Assembly (NCBI GenBank): GCA_034086985.1 | Contig: JAXDZG010000009.1 | Span: forward strand, 78,445 to 142,444 | From: Phascolarctobacterium_A sp034086985 | Lineage (GTDB): Bacteria; Bacillota; Negativicutes; Acidaminococcales; Acidaminococcaceae | Length of the DNA stretch: 64,000 nucleotides | Reading direction: 5' to 3' | Part shown: positions 16,491-25,683 of the stretch, one piece after another | Layout: every line of letters starts with the position of its first letter | Position numbering within the stretch: the stretch's first letter is position 1 | Made by a program: the position numbers and the translations under genes | Notes under the pieces: generated by a model | Databases searched by the model: none | The model's input: only the letters and a program-made list of their open reading frames with translations | What the model was told of the DNA's origin: nothing

Positions 16491-19400
16491 TTAGTTATCG
16501 TACTCATCCAGATCGGCATCGGGATTGTCGCGGATGGTCATGCCATCGTCAAAATTGCCCATTTCGGCAATAATATCATCATTGGCATCGTTATCAGCAT
16601 AATCGTCCTGCTCTACAGTCCGGCCTTCCTCATACTGATTTTCCATATTGCCTGCTTCACGGATATTTTCCTCATCCATTTCGCGGGTCGGGATATCATC
16701 ATCTTCATCATCCTGCAGGGAAATTTCTTCCTCGTCCTCGTTGAGCACCTTGATGTCGAGGCCAATGGATTGCAGCTCTTTTACCAGTACCTTGAAGGAT
16801 TCGGGGATGCCCGGATCAGGCACATTCTCGCCCTTCACGATAGCTTCGTAGGTCTTTACACGGCCCACAACGTCGTCGGACTTCACGGTCAAAATTTCTT
16901 GCAGAGTATAAGCTGCGCCGTATGCTTCCAGCGCCCAAACTTCCATTTCACCAAATCTCTGGCCGCCGAATTGGGCTTTACCACCCAAGGGCTGTTGGGT
17001 AACCAGGGAGTACGGGCCGGTGCTGCGGGCATGAATCTTATCATCAACCAGATGGTGCAGCTTGAGGTAATAGGTCAAGCCTACAGTTACAGGGTTATCG
17101 AAGGGCTCGCCGGTACGGCCATCATAAAGGATGGTCTTGGCGGTCTTATCGATGCCTGCCAGCTCCAGAGCATCAGCAATATCCTGCTCGTGGGCGCCGT
17201 CGAAGACGGGCACGGAGATTTGCACTGCTTTAATGCTCTTGTCGCCAAATTTATCAATTTCTACGGTCTTAGGCATGCCGTATTTATCAACGTCATAGCC
17301 ATATTTGGTCAGGCGCTCTACCAAGCCCTCGGCATCATTTTCAATTTGCATGCCCAGAGCACGAGCTGCCCAGCCCAAATGGTTCTCCAGAACCTGACCG
17401 ATGTTCATACGGGAAGGTACGCCCAAGGGGTTCAGTACGATATGTACCGGTTCACCGCTGGGCAGGAAGGGCATATCCTCACGAGCCATGATGCGGGAAA
17501 CAACGCCCTTGTTACCATGGCGGCCTGCCATCTTATCGCCCTCGGAAATCTTTCTCTTTTGGGCAATGTGGACGCGTACTTGCTCGTTTACTCCCGGAGG
17601 CAGATCGTCGCCGTTTTCGCGGCTGAAGACCTTCACGCTGACAATCTTACCTGCTTCGCCGTGGGGCACACGCAGAGAGCTGTCGCGGACTTCGCGAGCC
17701 TTTTCACCGAAGATAGCACGCAGCAGGCGCTCTTCAGCGGTGAGCTCGGTTTCGCCTTTCGGAGTAACCTTGCCTACCAGAATATCGCCGGGGCGTACTT
17801 CAGCGCCGATGCGGATAATGCCGCGCTCGTCCAGATCCTTCAGTGCTTCGTCGCCAACGTTGGGCAGCTCACGGGTGATTTCTTCCTTGCCCAGCTTGGT
17901 ATCACGAGCATCGCAGTCGTATTCTTCAATATGGATGGAGGTAAAGATATCAGCCTTTACCAAATCCTCGTTCAGCAAAACGGCGTCCTCGTAGTTATAG
18001 CCTTCCCAAGGCATATAAGCAACGATAACGTTGTGGCCCAGAGCCAATTCGCCGTGGTCGGTTGCAGGACCATCAGCCAAAACCTGCTTAGCCTCAACAT
18101 GGTCGCCCTTGAAGACGATGGGTCGTTGGTTTACGCAGGTACCTTGGTTGGAGCGTTTGAATTTCAGCAGCGGATAAATATCAATCTCGCCGTTTTCAGC
18201 ACGCACGCGAATCTCGTTGCCTACTACGCGAATAACCTCGCCGGCACGCTTAGCCAGTACGCATACGCCGGAGTCAACGGCTACCTTATATTCCATGCCG
18301 GTACCGATGATGGGAGCTTGGGTTACCAACAGGGGCACAGCTTGACGCTGCATGTTAGCACCCATAAGTGCGCGGTTAGCGTCATCGTTTTCCAAGAAAG
18401 GAATGAGGGCAGTTGCAATGGATACTACCTGCTTAGGAGAAACGTCCATCAAATCGCAGCGCTCCGGTGCGATGGAAAGTACGTCGTCCTTAGCGCGGGC
18501 AGTAACACGCTCGCCTAAGAAGTAGCCCTCGTCATCCAAGGGTTCGTTGGCCTGTGCAACGATGTATTTATCTTCTTCATCGGCAGTCATGTAAATAACT
18601 TCGTTGGTAACGCGCTTATTAGCCTTATCAACTACGCGGTACGGAGTTTCCATGAAACCGTATTTATTGATAACAGCGAAGGTGGACAGGGAGCCGATGA
18701 GGCCGATGTTCGGACCTTCAGGGGTTTCAATGGGGCACATACGACCATAGTGGGAGTTGTGTACGTCGCGGACTTCGTAGCCTGCGCGCTCACGGGACAA
18801 ACCGCCGGGGCCTAAGGCTGACAGACGGCGCTTGTGGGTCAGCTCGGCCAGCGGGTTGTTTTGGTCCATGAATTGGGACAGCTGGCTGCTGCCGAAGAAT
18901 TCCTTAATAGCTGCCACTACGGGACGGATGTTGATCAATGCTTGCGGGGTAATAACCTCGGTATCTTGAATGGACATACGCTCACGCACTACGCGCTCCA
19001 TACGAGCCAGACCAATACGGAATTGGTTTTGCAGCAGCTCGCCTACGCAGCGTACACGACGGTTGCCCAGATGGTCGATGTCGTCGCCGGTGCCATAGCC
19101 ATCCATCAAATTCAGCAGATAGTTGAAGGAAGCCAGCACGTCCTCAACGGTTACAGTGTGGGTCTTCTCATCAATGCCGGTGGTGAAGAGCATCAGCATG
19201 GGCTCATCCTTGAACATAACCTTGATTTTGCGCAGGCCTTGTTCAGCATAAACACCGCTGGCTTCTACCTTATCCAGGGCCTCAGTGTTCATCTTGGTGC
19301 CCTTTTCCAGGATAATTTCGCCGGTCTCCTCATCAACCAGAGGCTCTGCTAACACAGTGTTCTCCAGACGATGACGCCAGCCCAGCTTCTTATTTAATTT

Positions 19401-20213
19401 ATAACGACCAACATTGGCCAGATCATAACGCTTATTATCAAAGAAGGTTGCTTCGATTAAGGAAACAGCATTCTCTAAAATGGTGGGCTCGCCGGGACGG
19501 AGTTTTTTGTAAACCTCCAGCATAGCCTCGTCCCTGTTTTTGGTGGTATCCTTTTCCAGGGTAGCCATCAGGTAGGGATGCTCGCCAAAAACGCTGATGA
19601 TTTCTTCGTTGGAGGACAGGCCCAATGCACGCAGCAGCACGGTTGCGGGCAGCTTACGGGTGCGGTCCACACGAGCGTAAATCACATCGTTAATATCGGT
19701 TTCATATTCAATCCAAGCGCCGCGGTTAGGAATAACAGTGGTGCCATACAGCTTTTTGCCGCTGGGATCAATATCTACACTATAATATACGCCGGGGGAA
19801 CGTACTAATTGGCTGACGATAACGCGCTCAGCACCGTTGATAACAAAGGTACCGGTTTCGGTCATCAGGGGGAAATCACCCATGAAGACGGTGGATTCCT
19901 TGATTTCACCAGTGTCCTTATATACCAAGCGTACCTTTACGTTCATGGGTGCGGAATAGGACTCATCCCTTTCCTTGCACTCTTCCACGCCATATTTGGG
20001 CTCGCCCAGGCTGAAGTTTTCAAAATAGAGCTCCAGATTGCCGGAGAAGTCTTTAATCGGAGAAATGTCATGGAGAATGTCTACCAGGCCTTCGTCGAGG
20101 AACCATTCATAAGATTTTCTTTGAATGTCAATCAAATGAGGCATGGGCAGTATTTCATTGATTCTGGCATAACTATACCGTGTTCTGTCACCTACTTGAA
20201 CCGGTTTAAACAT
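16491..20213 (-). CDS. rpoB: RNA polymerase subunit beta
   Basis: A 1240-residue beta subunit. The rifampicin pocket FGSSQLSQFMDQNNPLAELT with KRRLSALGPGG matches the wild-type, sensitive form at the usual positions. I chose ATG 20213 (MFKPVQVGDRTRYSYARI) because AGGA sits 7-8 bases upstream and the longer frame runs through the leader terminator. The last 80 or so residues are a disordered, very acidic tail rich in Asp, Glu and Asn, longer than in most Firmicutes. rplJ and rplL do not lie upstream; rpoB has its own promoter and attenuator-like leader. Confidence 0.97.
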   Translation of the reverse strand: MFKPVQVGDRTRYSYARINEILPMPHLIDIQRKSYEWFLDEGLVDILHDISPIKDFSGNLELYFENFSLGEPKYGVEECKERDESYSAPMNVKVRLVYKDTGEIKESTVFMGDFPLMTETGTFVINGAERVIVSQLVRSPGVYYSVDIDPSGKKLYGTTVIPNRGAWIEYETDINDVIYARVDRTRKLPATVLLRALGLSSNEEIISVFGEHPYLMATLEKDTTKNRDEAMLEVYKKLRPGEPTILENAVSLIEATFFDNKRYDLANVGRYKLNKKLGWRHRLENTVLAEPLVDEETGEIILEKGTKMNTEALDKVEASGVYAEQGLRKIKVMFKDEPMLMLFTTGIDEKTHTVTVEDVLASFNYLLNLMDGYGTGDDIDHLGNRRVRCVGELLQNQFRIGLARMERVVRERMSIQDTEVITPQALINIRPVVAAIKEFFGSSQLSQFMDQNNPLAELTHKRRLSALGPGGLSRERAGYEVRDVHNSHYGRMCPIETPEGPNIGLIGSLSTFAVINKYGFMETPYRVVDKANKRVTNEVIYMTADEEDKYIVAQANEPLDDEGYFLGERVTARAKDDVLSIAPERCDLMDVSPKQVVSIATALIPFLENDDANRALMGANMQRQAVPLLVTQAPIIGTGMEYKVAVDSGVCVLAKRAGEVIRVVGNEIRVRAENGEIDIYPLLKFKRSNQGTCVNQRPIVFKGDHVEAKQVLADGPATDHGELALGHNVIVAYMPWEGYNYEDAVLLNEDLVKADIFTSIHIEEYDCDARDTKLGKEEITRELPNVGDEALKDLDERGIIRIGAEVRPGDILVGKVTPKGETELTAEERLLRAIFGEKAREVRDSSLRVPHGEAGKIVSVKVFSRENGDDLPPGVNEQVRVHIAQKRKISEGDKMAGRHGNKGVVSRIMAREDMPFLPSGEPVHIVLNPLGVPSRMNIGQVLENHLGWAARALGMQIENDAEGLVERLTKYGYDVDKYGMPKTVEIDKFGDKSIKAVQISVPVFDGAHEQDIADALELAGIDKTAKTILYDGRTGEPFDNPVTVGLTYYLKLHHLVDDKIHARSTGPYSLVTQQPLGGKAQFGGQRFGEMEVWALEAYGAAYTLQEILTVKSDDVVGRVKTYEAIVKGENVPDPGIPESFKVLVKELQSIGLDIKVLNEDEEEISLQDDEDDDIPTREMDEENIREAGNMENQYEEGRTVEQDDYADNDANDDIIAEMGNFDDGMTIRDNPDADLDEYDN

Positions 20214-20274
20214 GTAATTCCTCACCCCTTCGTTAATTCTTGAACACACTAAAGCTAGCACATGCATACGTGAC

Positions 20275-20307
20275 AAAAAAAACAAGGTTCTTACCACAAG
20301 GACCTTG
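20275..20307 (-). terminator. Leader terminator (candidate attenuator) of rpoBC
   Basis: On the minus strand CAAGGTCC, nine bases, GAACCTTG, then eight T. It lies between the strong promoter at 20431-20459 and the rpoB start, so every transcript from that promoter must read through it. The first arm is also part of a competing short palindrome ACAAGGTCCTTGT. Confidence 0.7.
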
Positions 20308-20430
20308 TCTGTTGTCTGCGATGATGTGCCTCATCCTTCATTATAAGCAAGATACGCCGTTCAACCACTGACCCGGCAATATTTGTTGTCAATTACACCT
20401 GCAATGTTTAATAAAATGATGTAGTATAGT

Positions 20431-20459
20431 ATGTTATCATATTTCAGGTGCAGTGTCAA
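20431..20459 (-). promoter_or_regulatory. Promoter of rpoBC
   Basis: Minus-strand TTGACA (20454-20459), 17 bases, TAACAT (20431-20436). The leader to rpoB would be about 210 bases. A second TATAAT occurs at about 20338-20343 with a poor -35. Confidence 0.75.
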
Positions 20460-20483
20460 GCAAATAAGCAAAAATTTATTTTT

Positions 20484-20690
20484 CTAAATGTCCTCTGCCT
20501 GCTCCCTTTTCTGGCGTACCTCCTGCAGCATCTCCTCATAGCCACGCAGCGCCTGGAAGGCTGCAAATTGCTTGGCTCGCTTGCTGCATGCGCCCTTAAA
20601 CTCCGCTTGCGGTGCCCACTGCTGCTCGAGGCCGCGCCGTCCGCCCTTGCGATAGCATTTTCTTGCCTCTGTCATCATCCTCGCCTCCAT
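20484..20690 (-). CDS. Small basic protein of unknown function
   Basis: A 68-residue frame rich in Arg, Lys, Gln and Glu with two cysteines. No signal peptide or membrane segment. It begins 41 bases after the Y-family polymerase stop on the same strand; a GGAGG precedes an internal ATGATG at codons 5-6, so the real product may be about 63 residues. Some Y-family polymerase genes of Firmicutes have small YolD-type partners, but I see no YolD motif here. It may be an accessory protein of the polymerase; the alternative is that it is not a gene. Confidence 0.45.
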   Translation of the reverse strand: MEARMMTEARKCYRKGGRRGLEQQWAPQAEFKGACSKRAKQFAAFQALRGYEEMLQEVRQKREQAEDI

Positions 20691-20731
20691 CTCATCTATC
20701 CTTATATGCTCTTGCTCATATTACATTGAGG

Positions 20732-22015
20732 CTATACACCACTGTTGTGACCGCCGATAAGCTTATTGCGCAGCCTGCCCGTGGCTTTTTCACGATAGCT
20801 AATGCCACGCAAAATCGCGTTTTTGCCATACTTACTCTTGACGTCTAAAAGCACCTGCTGCGTATCCCGATCCCGCTGCTCGTCCACAGCATAAGCGGGA
20901 AACAAGGTAGCTTCCGCACTCCCCAGCCATACTAAGTCATTGGCACTGACACAAATCTGGCGAATGGGAGAGGTGCGCCATGTAGTCTCATTATAAAGCT
21001 GGCGAAAAAGCTCCTCCAGCACCACGAAGGAATCCGTAGCCTGGGGCAAGCGACGGGAGCCCCCGGTGGGCAGACGACAATCCTTGCTATAGCGAATGCT
21101 CAGACTAAAGGAATTGCACAGCATTTGGGTTTCCACCAGCTTGAGGCATAAAAACTCCACCATTTCCACCATAACGATTAGGGCATCCTCAAAGGCATAA
21201 TCCTCAAACAAAATCTGGCTATTGCTAATGGAGTGGGTTTTAGGACGATAATTACGCAAATCCTCGATGGTGCATGCCTCCCGTCCCCAGGCGTGGTCGA
21301 TTAAATATTCAGCGTTAACGCCAAACTCCTTGTACAGCTTCGCAGGCTCGTAATGAGCCACGCCATATAAATCATAAATGCCCTTATGGGCCAGACGCCG
21401 GGCCGTGCCCCTGCCAATATTCCAAAAATCCGTCAGAGGCTGATGGTGCCACATTTTTTCTTTAAATAAGTCCTCGTCTAAAAAGGCCATGTGATCCGGC
21501 TGGTGCTTAGCCAAAATATCCAAGGCTACCTTGGCTAAAAACATATTACTACCGATGCCAGCGGTAGCACAAATACCAAATTTAGCAATAATGCGCTGTA
21601 CTAAAAGCTGTACCAGCGCCTTAGGTGTCATTTTATATAATAATAGGTAGGGAGATAAATAGATAAAGCACTCATCAATGGAATAAACATGAATATCCTG
21701 AGCACTTAAATATTCTAAATAGCTTTGATAAATGCCCGCCGAATAATCCATATAAAGCTGCATCCGCGGCAGGGCGGTGATGTATTTGATGCCGGAGGGA
21801 ATTTCAAACAGGCGACAACGATTGCGCACTCCCAGAGCCTTTAAGGCCGGGGACACAGCCAAGCAAATGGCACCTCTGCCACGGGCCGGGTCCGCCACAA
21901 CTAAATTGACCTTGAAGGGGTCCAGTCCCCGCTCCACGCACTCCACCGAAGCATAAAAGCTTTTTAAATCAATACAGGCGTAGATTCTATCCTGCGCTGC
22001 AATCAAATTATTCAT
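20732..22015 (-). CDS. Y-family DNA polymerase (UmuC/UvrX-like)
   Basis: About 427 residues. The catalytic palm motifs are present: ACIDLKSFYASVECVERG (residues 11-28, first metal Asp) and YSIDECFIYLSP (near 110, SxDE motif), followed by a helix-hairpin-helix (WNIGRGTARRLAHKGIYDLYGV) and a little-finger domain. This is a UmuC-like translesion polymerase as found on Firmicute chromosomes and plasmids. I chose ATG 22015 behind GGTGG; the longer frame translates the promoter. The promoter's -10 is overlapped by a TTCTA/TAGAA inverted repeat, possibly an SOS or other operator. Confidence 0.9.
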   Translation of the reverse strand: MNNLIAAQDRIYACIDLKSFYASVECVERGLDPFKVNLVVADPARGRGAICLAVSPALKALGVRNRCRLFEIPSGIKYITALPRMQLYMDYSAGIYQSYLEYLSAQDIHVYSIDECFIYLSPYLLLYKMTPKALVQLLVQRIIAKFGICATAGIGSNMFLAKVALDILAKHQPDHMAFLDEDLFKEKMWHHQPLTDFWNIGRGTARRLAHKGIYDLYGVAHYEPAKLYKEFGVNAEYLIDHAWGREACTIEDLRNYRPKTHSISNSQILFEDYAFEDALIVMVEMVEFLCLKLVETQMLCNSFSLSIRYSKDCRLPTGGSRRLPQATDSFVVLEELFRQLYNETTWRTSPIRQICVSANDLVWLGSAEATLFPAYAVDEQRDRDTQQVLLDVKSKYGKNAILRGISYREKATGRLRNKLIGGHNSGV

Positions 22016-22064
22016 CAGTACCACCACCGTAATTAAAGCGAAAGAGAAAAACTTTACTACGGTT

Positions 22065-22093
22065 ATTCTAGCACTTTTAGAACAATATTTCAA
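22065..22093 (-). promoter_or_regulatory. Promoter of the Y-family polymerase with overlapping inverted repeat
   Basis: Minus-strand TTGAAA (22088-22093), 17 bases, TAGAAT (22065-22070). TTCTA, seven bases, TAGAA spans the -10 and the adjoining spacer. It does not match the classic Gram-positive LexA box. Confidence 0.6.
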
Positions 22094-22108
22094 TATAAAT
22101 ACGTAATT

Positions 22109-23008
22109 TTACCTTTTGTTCGCTTTTGGGTTGATAAAGCGAATAAACTCCTGCACATAGGAGGGCAGGATATAATCCTTGCGATAGATGATGTACATTT
22201 GGCGCGCAGCCAAATACTCCGGCAGCTCAAAGACTAAAATACGTTTTTCGAGAAGGAAGTTTTGCGCGGCACGAGCCGAAATAAGCGATACCCCTAAGCC
22301 CCCTGCCACCAAATTCTTGATGGCCTCCTGATCGTTAACCCTTGCCACTACATGGAGCTTCTCCTCCTCCAGACCGGAGCTAGCCAAAAACTGCTCCGCC
22401 AGCTTTTCGCTGCCACTGCCCTTTTCTCGCAAAATCAAGGGCTCCTGCAAAAGCTCTTTTACCGGCGTAGCTTCCGCAGCCTGCAATGCTAAAAAACGCT
22501 CGCTCACAGGCGTAATCAAAACTAATCTATCCTCGCAAAAGGGCTCGCAGATTATTTCCTCGTCCTCACAGCGCATACCGATAAATCCTAGATTAAAAAG
22601 GCCGTCCTTGAGTCCGTCAATAATGCCCTGGCTGTCACTTTGGTTCATCACGAAATAAACATCCTGATGTAATTGTCCAAACTCCGGCAAGAGCTGGGGC
22701 AGAATATAGGCCGAGGGAATGGTGGACGCGCCCAAATGAATAATGCGCTTGCTCTCCACGGAGCAGGCCTCCAGCATGCGCTGCTTCAGCTCCAAAATAT
22801 TCATGGCATAGCCATAAAGCTCCTGTCCCTTGGGAGTGATGGTGATGCTTTTCGTAGTACGCACGATGAGCTTGGTGTGCAGCTCCTCCTCCAGCTGATA
22901 AATATGGGTGCTTATGGTGGGCTGTGATAGATAAAGCTTAGCGGCAGCTTTGGTAAAGCTTTTTTGCTGCACCACGGCGACAAAGCTTTGTAGCTGTTTA
23001 AACTCCAT
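22109..23008 (-). CDS. LysR-family regulator of the selenium cluster
   Basis: A 299-residue LysR protein: winged helix-turn-helix at residues 1-65 (SFTKAAAKLYLSQPTISTHI) and a periplasmic-binding-protein-like effector domain from about 90. It belongs by context to the LysR proteins that accompany selenium-metabolism genes in anaerobes. Its start overlaps the end of the cysteine desulfurase gene by 11 bases, so the two form one operon transcribed away from yedE-tusA-DUF3343-selD. An inverted repeat in the divergent promoter region is a likely binding site. The effector (selenite, a sulfur compound or O-acetylserine) is unknown. Confidence 0.85.
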   Translation of the reverse strand: MEFKQLQSFVAVVQQKSFTKAAAKLYLSQPTISTHIYQLEEELHTKLIVRTTKSITITPKGQELYGYAMNILELKQRMLEACSVESKRIIHLGASTIPSAYILPQLLPEFGQLHQDVYFVMNQSDSQGIIDGLKDGLFNLGFIGMRCEDEEIICEPFCEDRLVLITPVSERFLALQAAEATPVKELLQEPLILREKGSGSEKLAEQFLASSGLEEEKLHVVARVNDQEAIKNLVAGGLGVSLISARAAQNFLLEKRILVFELPEYLAARQMYIIYRKDYILPSYVQEFIRFINPKANKR

Positions 23009-24194
23009 GCTGCAGCACCTCCTTGAGGGCGGCCAAGGCTAGCGCAACCTCCTCCGCAGTGTTGTGCCAGCCTAGGGAAAAGCGCAGCGTACCCGTGGGA
23101 TAGGTGCCCAAGGATTTGTGAGCATTGGGCGCGCAATGTAAGCCCACACGGGTGGCAATGCCGTAGCTTGCGTTAAGCTTATGGGCGACTAAGGCTATAT
23201 CCTCTTTAGTATCGGCAATAGAAACTACGCTGGTGCGTTGGATCATGTCCTTGCGGCCCACAATACGCAATAAACCCTGTTGCTCTAAATCCTGTAAGCC
23301 TGCTAGAAGCTGCTCCGTTAGTCCCAGCTCGTGCTCCCGTAGTCCATCCATACCACGCTGCTTGAGCCAGCGCACGCCTGCTGCTAGACCCATAATCCCC
23401 GGCAGGTTCAGCGTTCCTGCCTCAAATTTATCCGGCATAAAGGCGGGAGTGCGCTCCGTGTGGCTTATGCTGCCAGTCCCTCCCACGATGAAGGGCGCAA
23501 TCTTTTCAATCATGTGCTCCTGCACAATAAAGCCACCGATGCCCTGAGGCCCAAGGAGTCCCTTGTGCCCTGTAAAGGCCAGTGCATCAATGCCCAAGGT
23601 CTGCATATTGATGGGAAATAACCCCGCACTTTGAGCACTATCGACAATAAATATAAGCTGATGCTGCTTACAAAAAGCTCCAACCTTGGCTAATGGTAGC
23701 AAGGTTCCGCACACATTGCTTGCGTGAGTCATAATAACTGCCTTCGTGCGTGACTGCACCAATTTCGGCAAAGCAGCAAGCTCTAGATTGCCCTCCCTGT
23801 CGCAGGGAATGCGACTAAAGGTAATAGCGTCCACGGGAGCCGCTTCTCCCTCTGCAAGCTCACGGCCTAGCAGCTGCAAGGGACGCATCACAGCGTTATG
23901 CTCCATGCTCGACACCAGCACATGGTCACCGGGCCTCAGCAAGCCACGGATAAGCACATTTAAAGCCTCTGTAATATTTTTCGTAAAGGCCACATTTTTC
24001 GGGTCCTCGCCTCCGAAAAAGTCACATAAAAGCTGACGAGCACTAAACACAGCCTCCTCCGCTGCATAAGCACTGGCGTAGCCGCCGCGGCCAATATTAC
24101 TGCCCACCCCTGTCATATATTGATAGACAGCGTCTGCAACCTCCTTAGGCTTGGGAAAAGAGGTACTGGCGTTATCCAAATAAATCTGCTGCAT
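22998..24194 (-). CDS. Class-V aminotransferase, cysteine desulfurase-like
   Basis: A 398-residue PLP enzyme. The N-terminus QQIYLDNASTSFPKPKEV, the MTHASNVCGTLLP segment near residue 160 and the PLP-lysine motif TGHKGLLGPQGIGG near residue 205 are typical of the family that removes sulfur or selenium from cysteine or selenocysteine. A Cys lies in the substrate loop RVGLHCAPNAHKSLGT near residue 365. I chose ATG 24194, seven bases after AGGAGG, over an ATG two codons upstream that abuts it. Linkage to selD and yedE suggests a role in selenium delivery. Confidence 0.88.
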   Translation of the reverse strand: MQQIYLDNASTSFPKPKEVADAVYQYMTGVGSNIGRGGYASAYAAEEAVFSARQLLCDFFGGEDPKNVAFTKNITEALNVLIRGLLRPGDHVLVSSMEHNAVMRPLQLLGRELAEGEAAPVDAITFSRIPCDREGNLELAALPKLVQSRTKAVIMTHASNVCGTLLPLAKVGAFCKQHQLIFIVDSAQSAGLFPINMQTLGIDALAFTGHKGLLGPQGIGGFIVQEHMIEKIAPFIVGGTGSISHTERTPAFMPDKFEAGTLNLPGIMGLAAGVRWLKQRGMDGLREHELGLTEQLLAGLQDLEQQGLLRIVGRKDMIQRTSVVSIADTKEDIALVAHKLNASYGIATRVGLHCAPNAHKSLGTYPTGTLRFSLGWHNTAEEVALALAALKEVLQHGV

Positions 24195-24248
24195 AAACAT
24201 TCCTCCTGTGTACAATTAAAAACGAGCTTGAAGCTTATCCATAGCACC

Positions 24249-24277
24249 ATTGTAGCACAATTTATTATAAATTCCAA
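24249..24277 (-). promoter_or_regulatory. Promoter of the desulfurase-LysR operon
   Basis: Minus-strand TTGGAA (24272-24277), 17 bases, TACAAT (24249-24254). Confidence 0.7.
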
Positions 24278-24292
24278 TCAATCTATCTGCTT

Positions 24293-24307
24293 TATCTATA
24301 AATGATA
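24293..24307. promoter_or_regulatory. Candidate LysR box between divergent selenium operons
   Basis: TATC, seven bases, GATA: an interrupted palindrome containing the T-N11-A signature of LysR sites. It lies directly upstream of the yedE -35 and 16 bases from the other promoter, where a LysR protein could control both directions. Confidence 0.5.
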
Positions 24308-24337
24308 TTGGAGCCCCTGCGCTGCCTATGTTATACT
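24308..24337 (+). promoter_or_regulatory. Promoter of yedE-tusA-DUF3343-selD
   Basis: TTGGAG (24308-24313), 18 bases, TATACT (24332-24337). Confidence 0.65.
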
Positions 24338-24387
24338 TTTCTTATACATATTTCTCACAATTCTTTTAAAGAAGGAAAGGTGTTTTG

Positions 24388-25461
24388 ATGAAAAACGAAC
24401 GCACAATAATTATCTCTACCGGCGTAATTATAGGCATCATCGCCTCCATGCTGGTGTATTTTGGCAATCCCGCCAATATGGGCTACTGCATTGCCTGCTT
24501 TTTGCGTGACACTGCAGGCGGTTTGGGACTGCACTCCGCTAAAGCCGTACAGTACATCCGTCCCGAAATTATCGGCCTCATCCTAGGCGCTCTCGGCGCA
24601 GCCTCTACCCATGGCGAATTCTCTCCCAAGGGCGGCAGCTCGCCCCTGACTCGCTTTGCCCTGGGCTTTTTTGCCATGGTCGGCTGCCTCATGTTCCTAG
24701 GCTGCCCCTTTAGAATGCTGCTGCGCATCGCCGGCGGTGACTTAAATGCCTGGGCAGGCCTCCTGGGCTTCGCCGGCGGCATTTATGCCGGCATTTTCTT
24801 CCTCAACCGTGGCTATAGCCTGAAGCGCACTTATAAAATGACTCCTGCCGAGGGCGGCCTGCTGCCCGCAGCAGCCCTTGCCCTGTTAGTGCTGCTCCTC
24901 ACCGCCCCCGCCTTTATCCACTTTACCAAAGCTGGCGGTGGCCCCGGCGCCAAGCATGCGGCGTTAGCCATTAGCCTAGCTGCAGGCCTCGCCGTAGGCT
25001 GTTTAGCACAACGCACTCGTTTTTGCATGATCGCCGGTATCCGCGACTTCATCTTATTCCGTGAAACCAAAATGCTCTGGGGCTTCGTAGCTGTGACGGT
25101 GGCCGCACTTTTATGCAATCTGACCCTGACCGCCGCTACCGGCACCAGCTTTTTCAAGCTGGGCTTCGTCGGTCAGCCCATCGCTCACACCGATGCTCTG
25201 TGGAATATACTGGGACTTTTCTTGGCGGGCTTTGCCTGTGTGCTCTTGGGCGGCTGCCCCATGCGCCAGCTGATTTTGGCTGGTGAAGGCAACTCCGACA
25301 GCGCCATCGCTATTTTAGGCTTCGTGGCCGGGGCAGCCTTTGCCCATAACTTCGGCCTCGCTTCCAGCGGTGCCGGTCCCACCGCCAACGGCCAAATCGC
25401 CGTTATTATCGGCATTATCGTCGTTGCTCTTATCGCTTACTTGAACACCTATAGAAAATAA
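24388..25461 (+). CDS. yedE: YedE/FdhT-type selenium-metabolism membrane protein
   Basis: A 357-residue inner-membrane protein with about ten hydrophobic segments, two YeeE/YedE repeats. The N-terminal NPANMGYCIACFLRDTAGG with the two Cys, LGCPFRMLLR near residue 112 and LGGCPMRQL near 290 are signature cysteine motifs of the family that accompanies selenium genes and is proposed to transport a selenium or sulfur compound. Start ATG 24388 follows AGGAAAGG. It leads the plus-strand operon with a tusA-like gene, DUF3343 and selD. Confidence 0.88.
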   Translation: MKNERTIIISTGVIIGIIASMLVYFGNPANMGYCIACFLRDTAGGLGLHSAKAVQYIRPEIIGLILGALGAASTHGEFSPKGGSSPLTRFALGFFAMVGCLMFLGCPFRMLLRIAGGDLNAWAGLLGFAGGIYAGIFFLNRGYSLKRTYKMTPAEGGLLPAAALALLVLLLTAPAFIHFTKAGGGPGAKHAALAISLAAGLAVGCLAQRTRFCMIAGIRDFILFRETKMLWGFVAVTVAALLCNLTLTAATGTSFFKLGFVGQPIAHTDALWNILGLFLAGFACVLLGGCPMRQLILAGEGNSDSAIAILGFVAGAAFAHNFGLASSGAGPTANGQIAVIIGIIVVALIAYLNTYRK

Positions 25462-25476
25462 GGAGGCTCACCTATT

Positions 25477-25683
25477 ATGCAAATCATCGATGCTCGCGGC
25501 TTGTCCTGCCCCGAGCCCGTTATTTTAACTCGTCAAGCCCTAGCCAGTGGCGAACCTCGCTACCAAGTCATTGTTGACAACAACACTTCTAAAGAAAACG
25601 TTACTCGCTATGCCCATCACCAGGGCTATGAGGTGACTATTAGCGAGCAGGATGGGGAATATACCCTGTCCCTGAGCAAATGA
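25477..25683 (+). CDS. TusA/SirA-like sulfur (selenium) carrier, YedF N-domain type
   Basis: A 68-residue protein with the TusA motif DARGLSCPEPVILTRQAL; the CPxP cysteine is the persulfide or perselenide carrier in homologues. Many selenium clusters encode a longer YedF with this domain fused to a second one. Here it is free-standing and its stop codon overlaps the DUF3343 start (ATGA). AAGGAGG precedes the ATG. It probably passes selenium from the desulfurase or YedE to SelD (inference). Confidence 0.88.
   Translation: MQIIDARGLSCPEPVILTRQALASGEPRYQVIVDNNTSKENVTRYAHHQGYEVTISEQDGEYTLSLSK

Noticed and set aside
16770..18518. 582-codon open frame antisense to rpoB
   Set aside because: It is a codon-bias shadow of a highly conserved gene and has no start signal or recognisable domain. 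The similar 520-codon frame opposite rpoC (12469-14031) is rejected for the same reason.
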